A stretch of 64,000 nucleotides of DNA from Bernardetia sp. ABR2-2B (GCF_037126435.1 NZ_CP147020.1:3204001-3268000); one strand, 5' to 3'. Positions 43,901 through 54,292 are shown, counted from the first letter of the stretch. The notes: a model not told the origin generated them from the sequence alone. A program made the numbers and translations.

Positions 43901-45031
43901 AGTCCACTTACTTTTGATGTTGATGCCTTTTATACAGATGCAAGTGTAAATAGACATATCAGAGGTGCTTCTCGTCGCCGTTCAAACAAATCAGAAAACT
44001 TTATTTTTCCTATTGGTAAAAATGGTATTTATCGTCCTGCTATTGTTCATATACAAAGTGGAGGTAGTCAAACTATATTCTTTGCAGAGTATTTTGATGT
44101 TGGTTATGGAACGTATGAGCCTGTAATATCTCCATTAGTTTTTGTTAGTCAATTAGAATATTGGATTATAAATAGAGAGGTTGGAACTGCTGATGCAGAA
44201 GTTTCACTTACTTGGGGACCCGAAAGCTTAGTAACAAACCCTGCTAGTTTGGTAGTGGCTCATTTTACAGATGAAGTAGTTACTCCTGCTGGAGATGAAT
44301 GGGTAAGTAGAGGACAACAATCATTAGGAGATGGGTTTTTGGCTAGTGACGCTACCCACAACAATACTACTTTGACAGGTGGAACAGCTTTCTCAAATCA
44401 ACAAGGACAAGTTCGTTCTTCTCAAACAATTACTCAATTTAGTCCTTTTACATTTGGGTCAATTGATGATACCAATCTTTTACCCGTTACGTGGCTTTCT
44501 TTTAATGCAAAGTATAATCAAGAACAAGAGAATGTGTTTTTAGAATGGGCTACCTTATCTGAATCTAAAAATAAGTTATTTGCTATTGAACGTTCTGAAA
44601 ACGGAATTGATTTTGAAGAAATTGGAATCAAAAAAGGAGCTTTAACTACTAGTTCTATTAAAAACTATCAGTTTTGGGATTTTGAGCCTCTTCAAACAAA
44701 GGCTTATTACCGTATTAAGCAGATAGATATAAACGGAGAATTTTCATATTCGAATATCAAAATGATAGAAACCAAAAGTAATAGAAGAATAGGTATTACA
44801 AATTATGAAAATCAAACCATTTTATATGCAAACCTTAAAGAAGCTACAAAAGCAAAAATTAAAATCTATGATATGAATGGAAATACAGTTGGTTCGTTTG
44901 GACTACTTTTGGAAAGGGGACAAAATGAAATCTTACTTCCTCTTACTAATATTTCAAAAGCTGTCTATATCTATAAAATAGAGCTAGAAAACCAATCTGA
45001 CTTTGTGAGTGGGAAGTTTATAATAAAGTAA
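40994..45031 (+). CDS. Large T9SS-secreted multidomain surface protein
   Basis: 1345 residues, signal peptide ending near TTYSFGQ. Beta-rich extracellular modules: N-terminal jelly-roll-like region, Ig-like repeats (DISLIFDDTGDANIARESND and following), a region with GDMAIVGWDAVVGGARDEYA, G8/right-handed-repeat-like segment near 860-990, then a FN3-like module TWLSFNAKYNQEQENVFLEW and a C-terminal type IX sorting domain (AKIKIYDMNGNTVGSF, KFIIK). Cargo of T9SS; probable adhesin or surface-exposed coat. A strong terminator follows. Confidence 0.82.
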   Translation: MKQLLLFFLFIISTTYSFGQNLVTYDFTAEPGNQPSTSPSTTATNMIASAINRGSGITATAALNTISSDDWATGAVDLNDYYELTLIPLGGFKLDLDNINFRERRSGTGIRDFEIRTSLDGYAASYFATNVPDNTSQRNHTFTFPAAFSNVTSSITIRIYGYNAEGTGGTWQLRNNTTTNNFSITGSVISTAPADISLIFDDTGDANIARESNDNVIFRAFAQVADADATLNQVTLRTTGSYSNTDIKANGFKLWYSTDNFLDAGDTQLSATGSVSGSGETIAFTGLSQLLPTSSFNFLFITVDIDAGAIINNTIQIGNTTIADFTFAAPSTKTGTANSGNLHTIVGLNTGTISNTSLCVTSTQGESIDVPFTYSPTGIYTGTFIAQLSDAAGSFVFPSSIGSVISDNTGNQTISATIPAGTPQGSNYRIRVVSSVPNVEGADNGADITVDLLTVSIAPTTTQNLSEFQNGDPLTANESHPIQSRRWKYSTVSGGPYTNFLGGDPTQRPYFETAGTYYMVVETLFDCGKSVISNEVQINVANFVGTRLFPGDMAIVGWDAVVGGARDEYAITNLVPLEQGTKFLITNATYENGSAANTRDNVWQNGLENVEFTYNGVADLPAGSIISFELSGLTGDDADNIRINGVNAGADITSVVGSAGANPNISSASPDQMYIMQGSFNSTGTDFDGYVLFGMTNNADWVDFVVNVSSARTSRLHPHIRCINTSHPTGEVGSYFDISNPALRNADQRTILGNIINMSNWVNLPNNADVLPAAVHTNSFTVTSPTIKTNWIGDEDENWFDCSNWSSLYVPDRYTNVEFTTTALGDSRINESADFSDEYEDIAEVKNIILENRVLQLIDDRAARLDVYENLTIQGTGYLDMDDDLGFILDGTINIRGNWINNIGTAAFEEGEGLVVFEGGNNQSITTVGGEESFYDVTLNCGRDLTINNETIIKREFLFQSGNVLAATSSPLTFDVDAFYTDASVNRHIRGASRRRSNKSENFIFPIGKNGIYRPAIVHIQSGGSQTIFFAEYFDVGYGTYEPVISPLVFVSQLEYWIINREVGTADAEVSLTWGPESLVTNPASLVVAHFTDEVVTPAGDEWVSRGQQSLGDGFLASDATHNNTTLTGGTAFSNQQGQVRSSQTITQFSPFTFGSIDDTNLLPVTWLSFNAKYNQEQENVFLEWATLSESKNKLFAIERSENGIDFEEIGIKKGALTTSSIKNYQFWDFEPLQTKAYYRIKQIDINGEFSYSNIKMIETKSNRRIGITNYENQTILYANLKEATKAKIKIYDMNGNTVGSFGLLLERGQNEILLPLTNISKAVYIYKIELENQSDFVSGKFIIK

Positions 45032-45051
45032 ATTATAATTCCACCTAACAA

Positions 45052-45101
45052 AAAAATACCGTTGTGAAATATTAAGTCTATTTCACAACGGTATTTTTTT
45101 T
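45052..45101. terminator. Bidirectional terminator
   Basis: AATACCGTTGTGAAAT / ATTTCACAACGGTATT perfect 16-bp stem with 9-nt loop, flanked by A6 and T8. It ends both the T9SS cargo gene and the convergent SpoIIE gene. Confidence 0.93.
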
Positions 45102-45118
45102 GAAAGTATTTCTGAGAT

Positions 45119-48100
45119 TTATACTCTAATTCCAATCATAGAAACATCATCACGCTGTTCTTCTCCTCGTTGGTGCAAATCTAATGCTTGTTCCATTTTT
45201 GCTTTTTGTTCATAGAGTTTGAGTTCAGATATTTCTTGTAAGAGTCTCAATAATCTTGGTGTTCCAAATTTTTCCTGTTTATTATTATTTTGGTCTGCGT
45301 ATCCGTCTGTGGTTAGATAAACCATTGATCCTTTTGGCAAATCAATAGATTGAGTAGTGAAGCTTTTATTTAATTTATTTCTTATTCCACCAATTGTTTT
45401 GTTGTCGCCACGCAAATAAAAGGCTTCTTTTCCATTCGAATCATTTGGAATCGTATAAATAAAAGGTCGTTTTGCTCCTGTAAAAGCAATTGCAGTATGA
45501 TTGTCTTTATATTCTAATCTGCAAAAAGCAACGTCCATTCCGTCATCATTTGCTCTATCGTCTTCACCTTTGAGTTCTCGTTCTTGCTTTAATGCTTTTC
45601 TAACTTGTATATTTAACTGTTCTAAAATTTCACTTGGGTCAAATATTTTTTTCTCATTGACGATTTCATTCAGAATTGAATGCCCAATCATAGACATAAA
45701 TGCCCCTGGCACTCCGTGTCCAGTACAATCAACAGCAGCAATAAATGTATAATTATCAATATGAGAGAACCAATAAAAATCTCCTGAAACAATATCTTTA
45801 GGACGGAACATGACAAAATAATCAGGTAAATACTGGCTCATTTTTTCATGACTAGGCAAAACAGCTTGTTGAATGGTCTGTGCATAACGAATCGAATCTG
45901 TAATATTTCTATTTTTATTTTGAATAGTATCGTATGCCTTTGCATTATCAATTGCAATAGCTGTATAAGAAGCTAGTGAACTCAAAAGAGCTACTTTTTT
46001 CTCATCATAAACATTTTTTTCAAAACTCTGAACTGTAATTACTCCAATCGGACGATTCTCAACAGACAAAGGAAGATAAATTAGTGATTTTGGAATCCCT
46101 CCTGTTACATCTTTTGCAGCTGCATATTTTTCTGGGTATTCTTTTTCTATATCATTTATCAAAATTACTTCTTGTCTGCCTAAACACTGAACTGAAAAAT
46201 GATTTTTATTAGCTACATAATCAGAGTGGTCTGGCAAAACGTCTCCTTTTTCTATAAATCCTTTAAACTTGATGCGCTTTTCTGCAGGTTCATAAACACC
46301 GATTCCGAATGCTTCTGCGGGCATAAGTTGATTGACTTTTTCATAAAGCGTTTGAGCAATAGCTTCCAAATGAAGCGATGCCGTAATTTCTCTACCAATA
46401 TCAGAAAGTGTATCTAAGTTTTGATAAGATTCTTCTACTTCTTTATTTTTTTGTACTAATACAACTGCTTGTTCTTCAAGTTCAGAGTTTTTCTTTTCAA
46501 TATAATCTCTTTGACTCAAAATTTCTTCTTGCTGTTGTTCTAGTTCTTCATTCTGAACCAAAATTTCTTGTTTCTGCTCTTCCAAAGCTAGGTTCTGTGT
46601 ACTAATTTGGTCTTTTTGTTTTGTGATACGTACATTTTGTTCAGATAAAAGTTTGTTTGCTTTTTGTTTTTGAAAGAAAGCAAATAAAATAATCAAACCA
46701 ATAAGTAAAGCTAATGCTATTGCACCATAAAGAATATAACGTAATAGCCTATCTTCGTTACGAGCTAATTTTTCTATTTCAATTTTTTCAGCTTTGAGTT
46801 TATTTTCAAGTTCAAGACTTTTGATAGATTCCTTTTGCTTCTCTTTTTCTAAAATCTCTTGTTTTAGGGCAAGGTCTTTTAGTTCTTTTTCTCGCTCCAA
46901 ATCTTTTATTGCTTGTTCTTTCTTTTCACTTTCAAGCTGTTGTTGAGTAAGCAAAAGAGCTTGTTGTGTTCTTTGTCGTTCTAACTTTACATTTTGTAGT
47001 GTTGCCTCTTGTATTTTTTTATCTTGTAATTCTAATTCAAGATTTTGCAATTTCTTATCTGTTTCTAGTTGTTTTTTCTTAGAAGCAAGGTCTTGAATTT
47101 CTTCATCTACCAAGAGAAGTTTGAGTTCTTTTTCATTTTTCTCAAAAGCAATTTGTCGTTGTAATGATTTTTGTAATTCTTGTTTTTCATTTTGAGAAAG
47201 CGAATCACGAACAGCAGCATACTGTCCATAATAAGAATAGGCATTTCTATAATCATTCTGACGCTGATAAATTTCTGACATAGTGCGATAACTTGTCGTC
47301 AAAACTTGTGCATTTTGAGTTTCTTTAGCTAATTTTATTGCCTCTGCTGTATAAGTACGAGCATTCTGAAAATCTCTGCGCAACAAATAAATAGCAGCTA
47401 AATAGTTATAGGCTTGTGCTACTTCATTGGGGTTTTTATTTTTTTTAGCTGCCTCTAAAGCTTGTGTAAAGTAATTTAAAGAGTTGATATAATCTCCTTT
47501 TACTTGATAAACGACACCAATATTTGTAAGTGTTGTTGCATTGGGTTTGTCAGCAGGGTTAAAAGCTAAAGACTGTTTAAAATTTTCTAAAGATTTATCA
47601 TAATTCCCCAAAAACTTATTCAAAAACCCTATATTGTTTAGAGCTACAGCTGTTCCATTATTATCTTTTTGAGATTTATTAATCGCCAAAACTTGCTCAT
47701 TATACTCCAATGCTTTTTGATAATCTCCTTTTATTTTATATAAATCTGTTAGATTACGGAGGGTTTCTATTTTTCCTTCTGTGTCATTATCAGCATTATA
47801 AATTTCTAAAACGGCTGTGTAATAGGCTAAAGACTGGTCATAATTTTTGAGTTGAAGGTGTGAAGCTGCAATGTTTGAGAGTAGTGTTGGATGTACACCT
47901 TCTCCTAGCTCTTCATAAATTTCGTTTGACTTAGTAAGATACTCTAATGCTTTTCCTGCTACTTCTTGTTCTTGATAAAACTCTCCAATTTCTTGATAAG
48001 TTTCTGCCAGTAGCTTTCTATTTCCTGTTTTTTCTATGTTTTTGAGAGCTTGTAAATACCAACGCAAACTACTTGTAAATTGGTTTTTGCCTCTATAAAT

Positions 48101-48415
48101 ATGAGCGAAGTGAAGAATGCTTTCTGTTAGTTCTGTTTGTGCATTTGCTTGAAGAGCTGAACTAAAGCCTTGTTGGGCATGTAAAAGACCTTTTTCATAA
48201 TTTTTTCCTTCAATCTCAATCGCTGCCATCTGATTTTTGAGGTGTGCTTTTACGCTATCAGAACTAGCTACTGCGTATTTTTTCTCCAATTGCTCCATAG
48301 ATTGAGCAAGAGCTATATTAGAGCAAAAAATCAAAATCATAGAAAAAAGCAACGCAAAAATATTTTTTGAGCAAGGAGCAATACTTTTTACAAGATTAGT
48401 GAGAATAATTTTCAT
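45119..48415 (-). CDS. TPR-coiled-coil-GAF-SpoIIE (PP2C) signalling phosphatase
   Basis: 1098 residues: signal region (1-37), TPR array (about 85-420), long charged coiled coil (420-565 and 600-660) around a membrane helix (about 575-597), GAF (about 665-830), and C-terminal PP2C/SpoIIE phosphatase with RPKDIVSGDFYWF and VDCTGHGVPGAFMS. Longer than the paralogue at 16436 by extra TPRs and coiled coil; the phosphatase motifs are nearly identical, so they likely act on related substrates. Partner proteins not identified in the window. Confidence 0.85.
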   Translation of the reverse strand: MKIILTNLVKSIAPCSKNIFALLFSMILIFCSNIALAQSMEQLEKKYAVASSDSVKAHLKNQMAAIEIEGKNYEKGLLHAQQGFSSALQANAQTELTESILHFAHIYRGKNQFTSSLRWYLQALKNIEKTGNRKLLAETYQEIGEFYQEQEVAGKALEYLTKSNEIYEELGEGVHPTLLSNIAASHLQLKNYDQSLAYYTAVLEIYNADNDTEGKIETLRNLTDLYKIKGDYQKALEYNEQVLAINKSQKDNNGTAVALNNIGFLNKFLGNYDKSLENFKQSLAFNPADKPNATTLTNIGVVYQVKGDYINSLNYFTQALEAAKKNKNPNEVAQAYNYLAAIYLLRRDFQNARTYTAEAIKLAKETQNAQVLTTSYRTMSEIYQRQNDYRNAYSYYGQYAAVRDSLSQNEKQELQKSLQRQIAFEKNEKELKLLLVDEEIQDLASKKKQLETDKKLQNLELELQDKKIQEATLQNVKLERQRTQQALLLTQQQLESEKKEQAIKDLEREKELKDLALKQEILEKEKQKESIKSLELENKLKAEKIEIEKLARNEDRLLRYILYGAIALALLIGLIILFAFFQKQKANKLLSEQNVRITKQKDQISTQNLALEEQKQEILVQNEELEQQQEEILSQRDYIEKKNSELEEQAVVLVQKNKEVEESYQNLDTLSDIGREITASLHLEAIAQTLYEKVNQLMPAEAFGIGVYEPAEKRIKFKGFIEKGDVLPDHSDYVANKNHFSVQCLGRQEVILINDIEKEYPEKYAAAKDVTGGIPKSLIYLPLSVENRPIGVITVQSFEKNVYDEKKVALLSSLASYTAIAIDNAKAYDTIQNKNRNITDSIRYAQTIQQAVLPSHEKMSQYLPDYFVMFRPKDIVSGDFYWFSHIDNYTFIAAVDCTGHGVPGAFMSMIGHSILNEIVNEKKIFDPSEILEQLNIQVRKALKQERELKGEDDRANDDGMDVAFCRLEYKDNHTAIAFTGAKRPFIYTIPNDSNGKEAFYLRGDNKTIGGIRNKLNKSFTTQSIDLPKGSMVYLTTDGYADQNNNKQEKFGTPRLLRLLQEISELKLYEQKAKMEQALDLHQRGEEQRDDVSMIGIRV

Positions 48416-48625
48416 AAAAACTACATAAAGAAAAAAACTTTGGTTATAATCTGATAGGCTGGTAGTAATAATAGTTTAATATGTTAAATATTTTTCACAC
48501 TTACAACGTTTAAGGTCAAAAATATATTGATATTTTGCTTAAATCATTCCGAAATTAATAATTTGTTACTATCTAATATAATAATATTGTTGTAGATTAT
48601 AATTATGTGTAGATTGTCTGTATTT

Positions 48626-51600
48626 CTAATTAAAGCTTTCATCATCATCATCTTGCAACATCAAATTTAATGATGTCGTGGCATTTTCGTTATCCTTTTT
48701 TTCCTTCTGTTGTTTTTCTCGCTTTTTACTTTTCTTTTTAGTTTTTTCATTTTCTTCATTTTTCTTAAAAAGTTCACTAAACTCATCATATTCTCTCACA
48801 AAAATAAGTGATGCTCCTGTTTGGATAATCTGTCCATCAATAACACCTGCATAACTATTTTCTCTAAAAATCTGAACTTTATAACGTCCGTCTTCTGTAA
48901 TCAAGTAAGAAATAATGACATCTCCTGCAATACTACTCAAACCTTGTTGTTGTTGCTGTTGAGCTGCTTCTCCTTCTAAATCTACATTCGTACCGACTTG
49001 AAATGTAAGTCTATCATCCATAAAGGATTTTGAAAGATTGATTCCCAACTCAGTACGGCTTTGAGATTCCCCTGAAGAATAATCTTCGTATGAGTTGAGG
49101 TCAAATGAAAGTCCAATTCCTGAAAGGCTTTTATCAGCCAGTTTGTTGAGTTGGTCTGTCAGAAGTCCACTTACAGTATTTCTGGCTGTACTTTCTGCAA
49201 AACCCATTTCTCCTGAAGCTCTATCCAATGGATTTTCAGAAATAAAACCACCTAGAATAAGAAGCGCAAAAACCTGCTTATTTAATTCAGATTCTTGTTT
49301 GTTGAGCAGTTGCAGACGAGTGTTTATTGTTCCTCCCATTGCTCCACGTTCTTCATCGGCTATATCAATATCAAAATTAATGTTTGGATTCATTATCTCA
49401 CCACTCATTTTTAGAAGGACTTTAAAAGGCAATTTCTGTTTATATTTATTTAGTTCTGATTCTGAAGCATTACCGAGTTGGTTTGCCATAAGCTCATAGG
49501 ACGCAGCTTCTACCAAATGAATAGCTGTAATATCAGCTTTCATATCCATAATATCTCCATAAAAAGTAACTGAACTTCCCTTCTGAATTTTGAAATCTCG
49601 TTTGGCAACACCTAAAAAATTAAGCTTATAGATTCCATCTGTAATTTCATAACGTCCTGTTAAAGACATTTCTCCACTTGGGTTTAGATTGAAATTAATA
49701 TCGCCTCCTCCCTGTACTTCTAATTGATTGTATTCATCAATATCAACTTTCATTTTAGCTAATGGATTTATTTTGATAACGGCACGAACGTCCATATCAG
49801 TTGCATACTGTGTAGTATCTACTTCTTTGGGAGCTACTGAAATCAATGAATCACCGTAATAACTTCTATCCACAAATTCTACTATACCTTCTTTATCAAT
49901 CGTAGCAACTTCTGTTTCAGGCAGTAGATAGGTTAAGTCAGTTCCTTCCAAAACATTTACATTTGCTGTTACGGTTGGGCTAGTAGCTGTACCTCTTACA
50001 TCAACATCAATTTTTGCAAGTGCTGTTCCGAAAAACATTTGTTCTTCTTTGGGATCTTTGCTTCTTTTACTATCTACAAACAAAAACTTTTTACTCTTTA
50101 CATTTAGATTTAATTTCAAATCTGTTAGTGTAGGTATATTTATTCTACCATTGACTAGTAAATCGTTATTCTTTTTGTCTTGTAACTTAAAATCATTGAA
50201 TGCAATTCCTTTATTATCAAATTTGATAGTTTCATTTTCCAAATGTAGATATGTTCCAGATGCTGTCAGAAAAAATGAAGTTTTATCGAAATCTAAATTT
50301 CCTAGTATTTTAGGATTGTCTGTTTTTCCTTTCACACTCAAATTTCCTGTAACAGTTCCCTTCATATCCTCAAGGTTTCCCATGGTTAGATTTTCCAAAG
50401 TAGGAAGAGAAAGTCTTTGGATATCCAAATTCAGATTGAGTGCATCATTAGCATTTTGAGCAGCATTATAATAACCTGTCAGTTCGAACTTATTTTCTCC
50501 AGTCAGATTTACATTTACATCATAACGGTCTTTTGCTACACTATTTTCTGCATCAATTTTCAAATCTCCCAATTTGCTATTCATAACTGTAAGCTTATCA
50601 ATACTCAAATCTGCCAAAAATTGCATTTCAGTTTGGAAGTTTTGCAAATCTACTTTTCCGTTTAACTTTCCTGATGCTAAATGGGTAGTGTCATTTGGTG
50701 CAGCAATATCTGCAATGGTAGAGAGTTCGAAGTTAGTAAAACGAGCTGCCAAATTTTTATCATTATCTGTTGTCTGTACACTAATTGCTTGATTTTGATG
50801 TGCTAACAAAAAATCCTTTATACTCAAATTTTGACTTTCTGTACTTGGCAGAACAATTTTATTTCCTTTTTTTACTGTCCAATTTTCATAATTTAAGATT
50901 TGAGTAGGAGCAAGTGAAACAATAAACTTTGTAGTGTCTGGTCGCTCCAAACGAGTCGTAATTTCGAATTGTTCTCTTCCTTTTTTATCTGTTAATTCTA
51001 TTTTCAAATCAGCTTTATTATTGGCTGCTGTTCCAGAAATAAGAGGATGTTCGAACTGAAAAGTGCTGTTTGTGGCTTCTGCTACTCCGATTCTATAATT
51101 TAAGGCTTCTTTATCCGAATCTATATTTATTGTCAGAGAATCCATTGTAATTCCTGCATAAACAATCGTTGGAAAATATCCATTGAGTTCTAATTTTTTA
51201 GAATTGCTACGGTATTTTCCATCAAGAGAAGCAGGTTCAAATTTTGTAAGGCTTGGAACTAAAGCTGTCAGAAGTTCTGATTTATGAATCTGAATATCAA
51301 AATCCATTTCTTGATTACTGATTTCTTTGCTTGGGTCAATAGGGTCAATTTCGATGTAGGTATTGATATGATTTTTGACGGTTGCCATAAAAGTAGAAAT
51401 ATCTAAATTCCCGTCTATTTTGGCAGAAATAATATCTGAGTTTAGATCAATATTAGTTTCTCCTTTCTGAGAGATTGATACAAAAGCAGCTGTATCTACC
51501 CTAAATTGTTTATCTTTTGTACTGATAATAACTTTACGAAGATTTGTAGTTCCTTTAATATTGTCCAAACTCATTCCTGTGATGTCAGCATCAAGCAATA

Positions 51601-54160
51601 GACTAACAGTCAAAGGCTCTTCATACAAATTTAGAGCCTGTAAATCAGCCTTTTTTAAATCTAAATCAACAACAAATTTAGGTCTTAATGTATCCCAAAC
51701 AACATTTCCATCAAAATCAAAGGTAAGGTTATCATCTTTCATATTTAGCTTTCCATTATAAGCCATTCCATCTACCTTCCCATCAATTTTTAAGTCTTTA
51801 TATACATAATCTTGATATTCAAACTTATTGACATTTCCATCAATAGTTGCTTTCATAATCTCTGGCTCAAAACCACTGCCCTTAGCCGAAATTCTTAAAT
51901 CTGCAATTCCTAGTGTGGTATCTTGCAATATTTTTCCTAGCTGTGTATTTTCTACTAAAGCTGTAATATCATAAACTGGAACATCATTTTCTGCTATCAG
52001 ATTTTGCATCGTTCCCTCTACACCTACATTTCCAAGTTCTGTATTTAGTTTCGTATCTGTTTTAAAATCATTCAAAAAACCTGTAAAGACGATATTTCCA
52101 TCAATTTTTGGAGGTAAAGTGAGGTTGGAAGGCAAAAGTGTATCAGGAATCCAACTTTTGACATCACTTAGATAAACCAAAAACTCTTTGGTAGAAATAT
52201 CTAAATACATCTTGTTTGGGTCAGTTGGATTCTTGACTGTTCCACCAAGTTCAATTTTAGTTTCATCAAGATTCGCCAAAAGTTCCACAAACATACTGTC
52301 CATAGAACCTTTTGCAGCAGCAGTCATAAATATTTTTTGAGGGAAGTTAAAACCTGCTGGGAGTGTACCACGAGGAATGATTTTTTGTAAATCTTGACGA
52401 GAAGAAGTCAGTTTATTTACCTTTAAGTCAGCATAAACTTTTTCTATATCTGGTAAACCTTTTATATTTCCATTGACAAGCAAGTGTGTATTATTCAATC
52501 CTTTTATTTGAAAGTCTTTTAGTGTAGCGTTGTTTGCTTTTCCTGTTGCTTGTCCAGAAATTTTGATAGTTTCGGTAGTTTCTTTAGGTAAGTTTACTTG
52601 TTTTGCTAGGTCTGGAACAAAGTAAAAAACATCAGCAAGGGCGATTTCTGTACCATCTAGGTTTATATCCAAATCAGCGTTTTGCCAGTCTTTTGAAAGG
52701 TTTTCAAGAGAAGCATCAAGTGTTACTTTCTGTCCTATTGTACTTCTTGACGTTTTGATATTCAAATCTGTAACAGCAACTCCATTGGAATCTAAACGAA
52801 TATTTCCATCAAAATCTTGAAGTTCAAACTGGTTTCTGTTGTCGGTGGCTTGAATAGTCTTTAGGTCTGCTGCAATGTTGTCTGGATAGAATTTAAAATT
52901 CTCAGCTTCTAGTGCTATTCCCTTAAAGTGAATATGATTTGTATCAAAACCGTAGTCTATTTTTTCTACTTTATCATTATCAAAAACAATTTCATTATCA
53001 GCTAATAAAACATTTTTGACTTCAATTACCCAAGGTTTTCCTTCATCTTCTTCTGTTCCTGCTACTTGCTGTGCTTCGTCAACTACAGTTTCAGCAGATT
53101 CGTTGATGGCAGAATCTAGGGCTGTTGTTACAAGTCCTTGTTTGTAAGAAAGATAGGTTTCTTTTAATTCTACATCTTTAATAACAATTTTTTGACTTCC
53201 TAAATTAGTTTTTTGTGCATTAACAAAAAGACTTCCCACTTTTCCATCTACTTGTTGTCCTGTAACGTTGCTCTGATAGAAGGCATTTATATTTTCTAAA
53301 TTTATTTTATCTACATCAATTTGAAAACCAATTTCCGAACTGGTTGTATCTGGTTTTTCTGGTGTTGGAGGAGGTAAATGCGTCTGTACATAACGTAAAT
53401 CGGTGTCTTTGAGTAAAATATCTTTTACTGTAAAACTCAAATTATTCAAATCAAAATCATCTACATCTACTTTTATCTGTCCTATTTTTCCTTTGATATC
53501 ATTTCCATTATAACGGTCATCAAATTTTGCATTGATATTTTTAAAATCTATTCCACCCAGTGAAATAATCAGACCTGTACTTGTAGAATCGTTTGCTTCA
53601 ATCTGTGTAGTTGTTTGGTCTTCACTCATTTTTGCCGAATCGGTAGGTGCAAAGGCTTCATTTACAAAATCAATGTTCGAAACACTATCTTCATCTATCC
53701 AAATATTTGCATAGACATCTTCAAGTTCAATCTCTGTGATTTGAACTGTATTTTTGAGAAGAGCAAAAGGATTTACATCAGCGTTGAAACGCCCAGCATA
53801 AAGCAACGTATCTTGCTGCAAATCTTCAATATAAAGTCCTTCTATCAGTACGCCCAAAGGCAAACTCAAACGAATTTTGTTTATCTCTACTTTTGTAGTA
53901 AGTTTTTTGGATAAGAAATTTTCGGCTTTTCCTGTCAGAAAATCTTGAACAGGAGGGAGGAAAAGAAGGATAAAAATAAGAGCTAAAAATCCGAAAATAG
54001 AACCAAAAATCCACATCAAAACTTTTGCTATTTTCTTAAAAACTCTTTTTGTTTTAGATTGAGGCTTTGAGGTTGTATCAGTCTGATTGTCAGTAGTTTT
54101 ATTTGAAGAATTAGAAAATTTATTTCGTATTTTTTTATTAAGGTTTTGAAGGAAGTTCAT
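48626..54160 (-). CDS. tamB: TamB-like translocation/assembly module protein
   Basis: 1844 residues. N-terminal membrane anchor (about 47-69), then long beta-rich AsmA/TamB repeats, and the conserved C-terminal DUF490 region (about 1500-1790: ARNTVSGLLTDQLNKLADKS, LSGIGLSFDLNSYED). TamB proteins bridge inner and outer membranes and help lipid transfer and barrel assembly with a TamA/BamA partner; no such gene lies next to it. The last ~60 residues are lysine-rich and low complexity. Very long but typical for Bacteroidota TamB. Confidence 0.85.
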   Translation of the reverse strand: MNFLQNLNKKIRNKFSNSSNKTTDNQTDTTSKPQSKTKRVFKKIAKVLMWIFGSIFGFLALIFILLFLPPVQDFLTGKAENFLSKKLTTKVEINKIRLSLPLGVLIEGLYIEDLQQDTLLYAGRFNADVNPFALLKNTVQITEIELEDVYANIWIDEDSVSNIDFVNEAFAPTDSAKMSEDQTTTQIEANDSTSTGLIISLGGIDFKNINAKFDDRYNGNDIKGKIGQIKVDVDDFDLNNLSFTVKDILLKDTDLRYVQTHLPPPTPEKPDTTSSEIGFQIDVDKINLENINAFYQSNVTGQQVDGKVGSLFVNAQKTNLGSQKIVIKDVELKETYLSYKQGLVTTALDSAINESAETVVDEAQQVAGTEEDEGKPWVIEVKNVLLADNEIVFDNDKVEKIDYGFDTNHIHFKGIALEAENFKFYPDNIAADLKTIQATDNRNQFELQDFDGNIRLDSNGVAVTDLNIKTSRSTIGQKVTLDASLENLSKDWQNADLDINLDGTEIALADVFYFVPDLAKQVNLPKETTETIKISGQATGKANNATLKDFQIKGLNNTHLLVNGNIKGLPDIEKVYADLKVNKLTSSRQDLQKIIPRGTLPAGFNFPQKIFMTAAAKGSMDSMFVELLANLDETKIELGGTVKNPTDPNKMYLDISTKEFLVYLSDVKSWIPDTLLPSNLTLPPKIDGNIVFTGFLNDFKTDTKLNTELGNVGVEGTMQNLIAENDVPVYDITALVENTQLGKILQDTTLGIADLRISAKGSGFEPEIMKATIDGNVNKFEYQDYVYKDLKIDGKVDGMAYNGKLNMKDDNLTFDFDGNVVWDTLRPKFVVDLDLKKADLQALNLYEEPLTVSLLLDADITGMSLDNIKGTTNLRKVIISTKDKQFRVDTAAFVSISQKGETNIDLNSDIISAKIDGNLDISTFMATVKNHINTYIEIDPIDPSKEISNQEMDFDIQIHKSELLTALVPSLTKFEPASLDGKYRSNSKKLELNGYFPTIVYAGITMDSLTINIDSDKEALNYRIGVAEATNSTFQFEHPLISGTAANNKADLKIELTDKKGREQFEITTRLERPDTTKFIVSLAPTQILNYENWTVKKGNKIVLPSTESQNLSIKDFLLAHQNQAISVQTTDNDKNLAARFTNFELSTIADIAAPNDTTHLASGKLNGKVDLQNFQTEMQFLADLSIDKLTVMNSKLGDLKIDAENSVAKDRYDVNVNLTGENKFELTGYYNAAQNANDALNLNLDIQRLSLPTLENLTMGNLEDMKGTVTGNLSVKGKTDNPKILGNLDFDKTSFFLTASGTYLHLENETIKFDNKGIAFNDFKLQDKKNNDLLVNGRINIPTLTDLKLNLNVKSKKFLFVDSKRSKDPKEEQMFFGTALAKIDVDVRGTATSPTVTANVNVLEGTDLTYLLPETEVATIDKEGIVEFVDRSYYGDSLISVAPKEVDTTQYATDMDVRAVIKINPLAKMKVDIDEYNQLEVQGGGDINFNLNPSGEMSLTGRYEITDGIYKLNFLGVAKRDFKIQKGSSVTFYGDIMDMKADITAIHLVEAASYELMANQLGNASESELNKYKQKLPFKVLLKMSGEIMNPNINFDIDIADEERGAMGGTINTRLQLLNKQESELNKQVFALLILGGFISENPLDRASGEMGFAESTARNTVSGLLTDQLNKLADKSLSGIGLSFDLNSYEDYSSGESQSRTELGINLSKSFMDDRLTFQVGTNVDLEGEAAQQQQQQGLSSIAGDVIISYLITEDGRYKVQIFRENSYAGVIDGQIIQTGASLIFVREYDEFSELFKKNEENEKTKKKSKKREKQQKEKKDNENATTSLNLMLQDDDDESFN

Positions 54161-54292
54161 ACAGAATTATACAGAAAAAGTAGGCTAGAAAAATGGACGT
54201 TAAAAATAGTGTCTCTTTTTATTAATCAAGACACTTCACATCTTAGCATAATTAACTGAAAATTAGGGGTTTTGTTTGTTTGATTTTGTATT

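Noticed and set aside
49095-50459. Several + strand frames of 80-136 codons opposite tamB
   Set aside because: All lie within the TamB reading frame on the other strand, have no homology or start context, and read as low-complexity Ser/Phe/Leu sequence.
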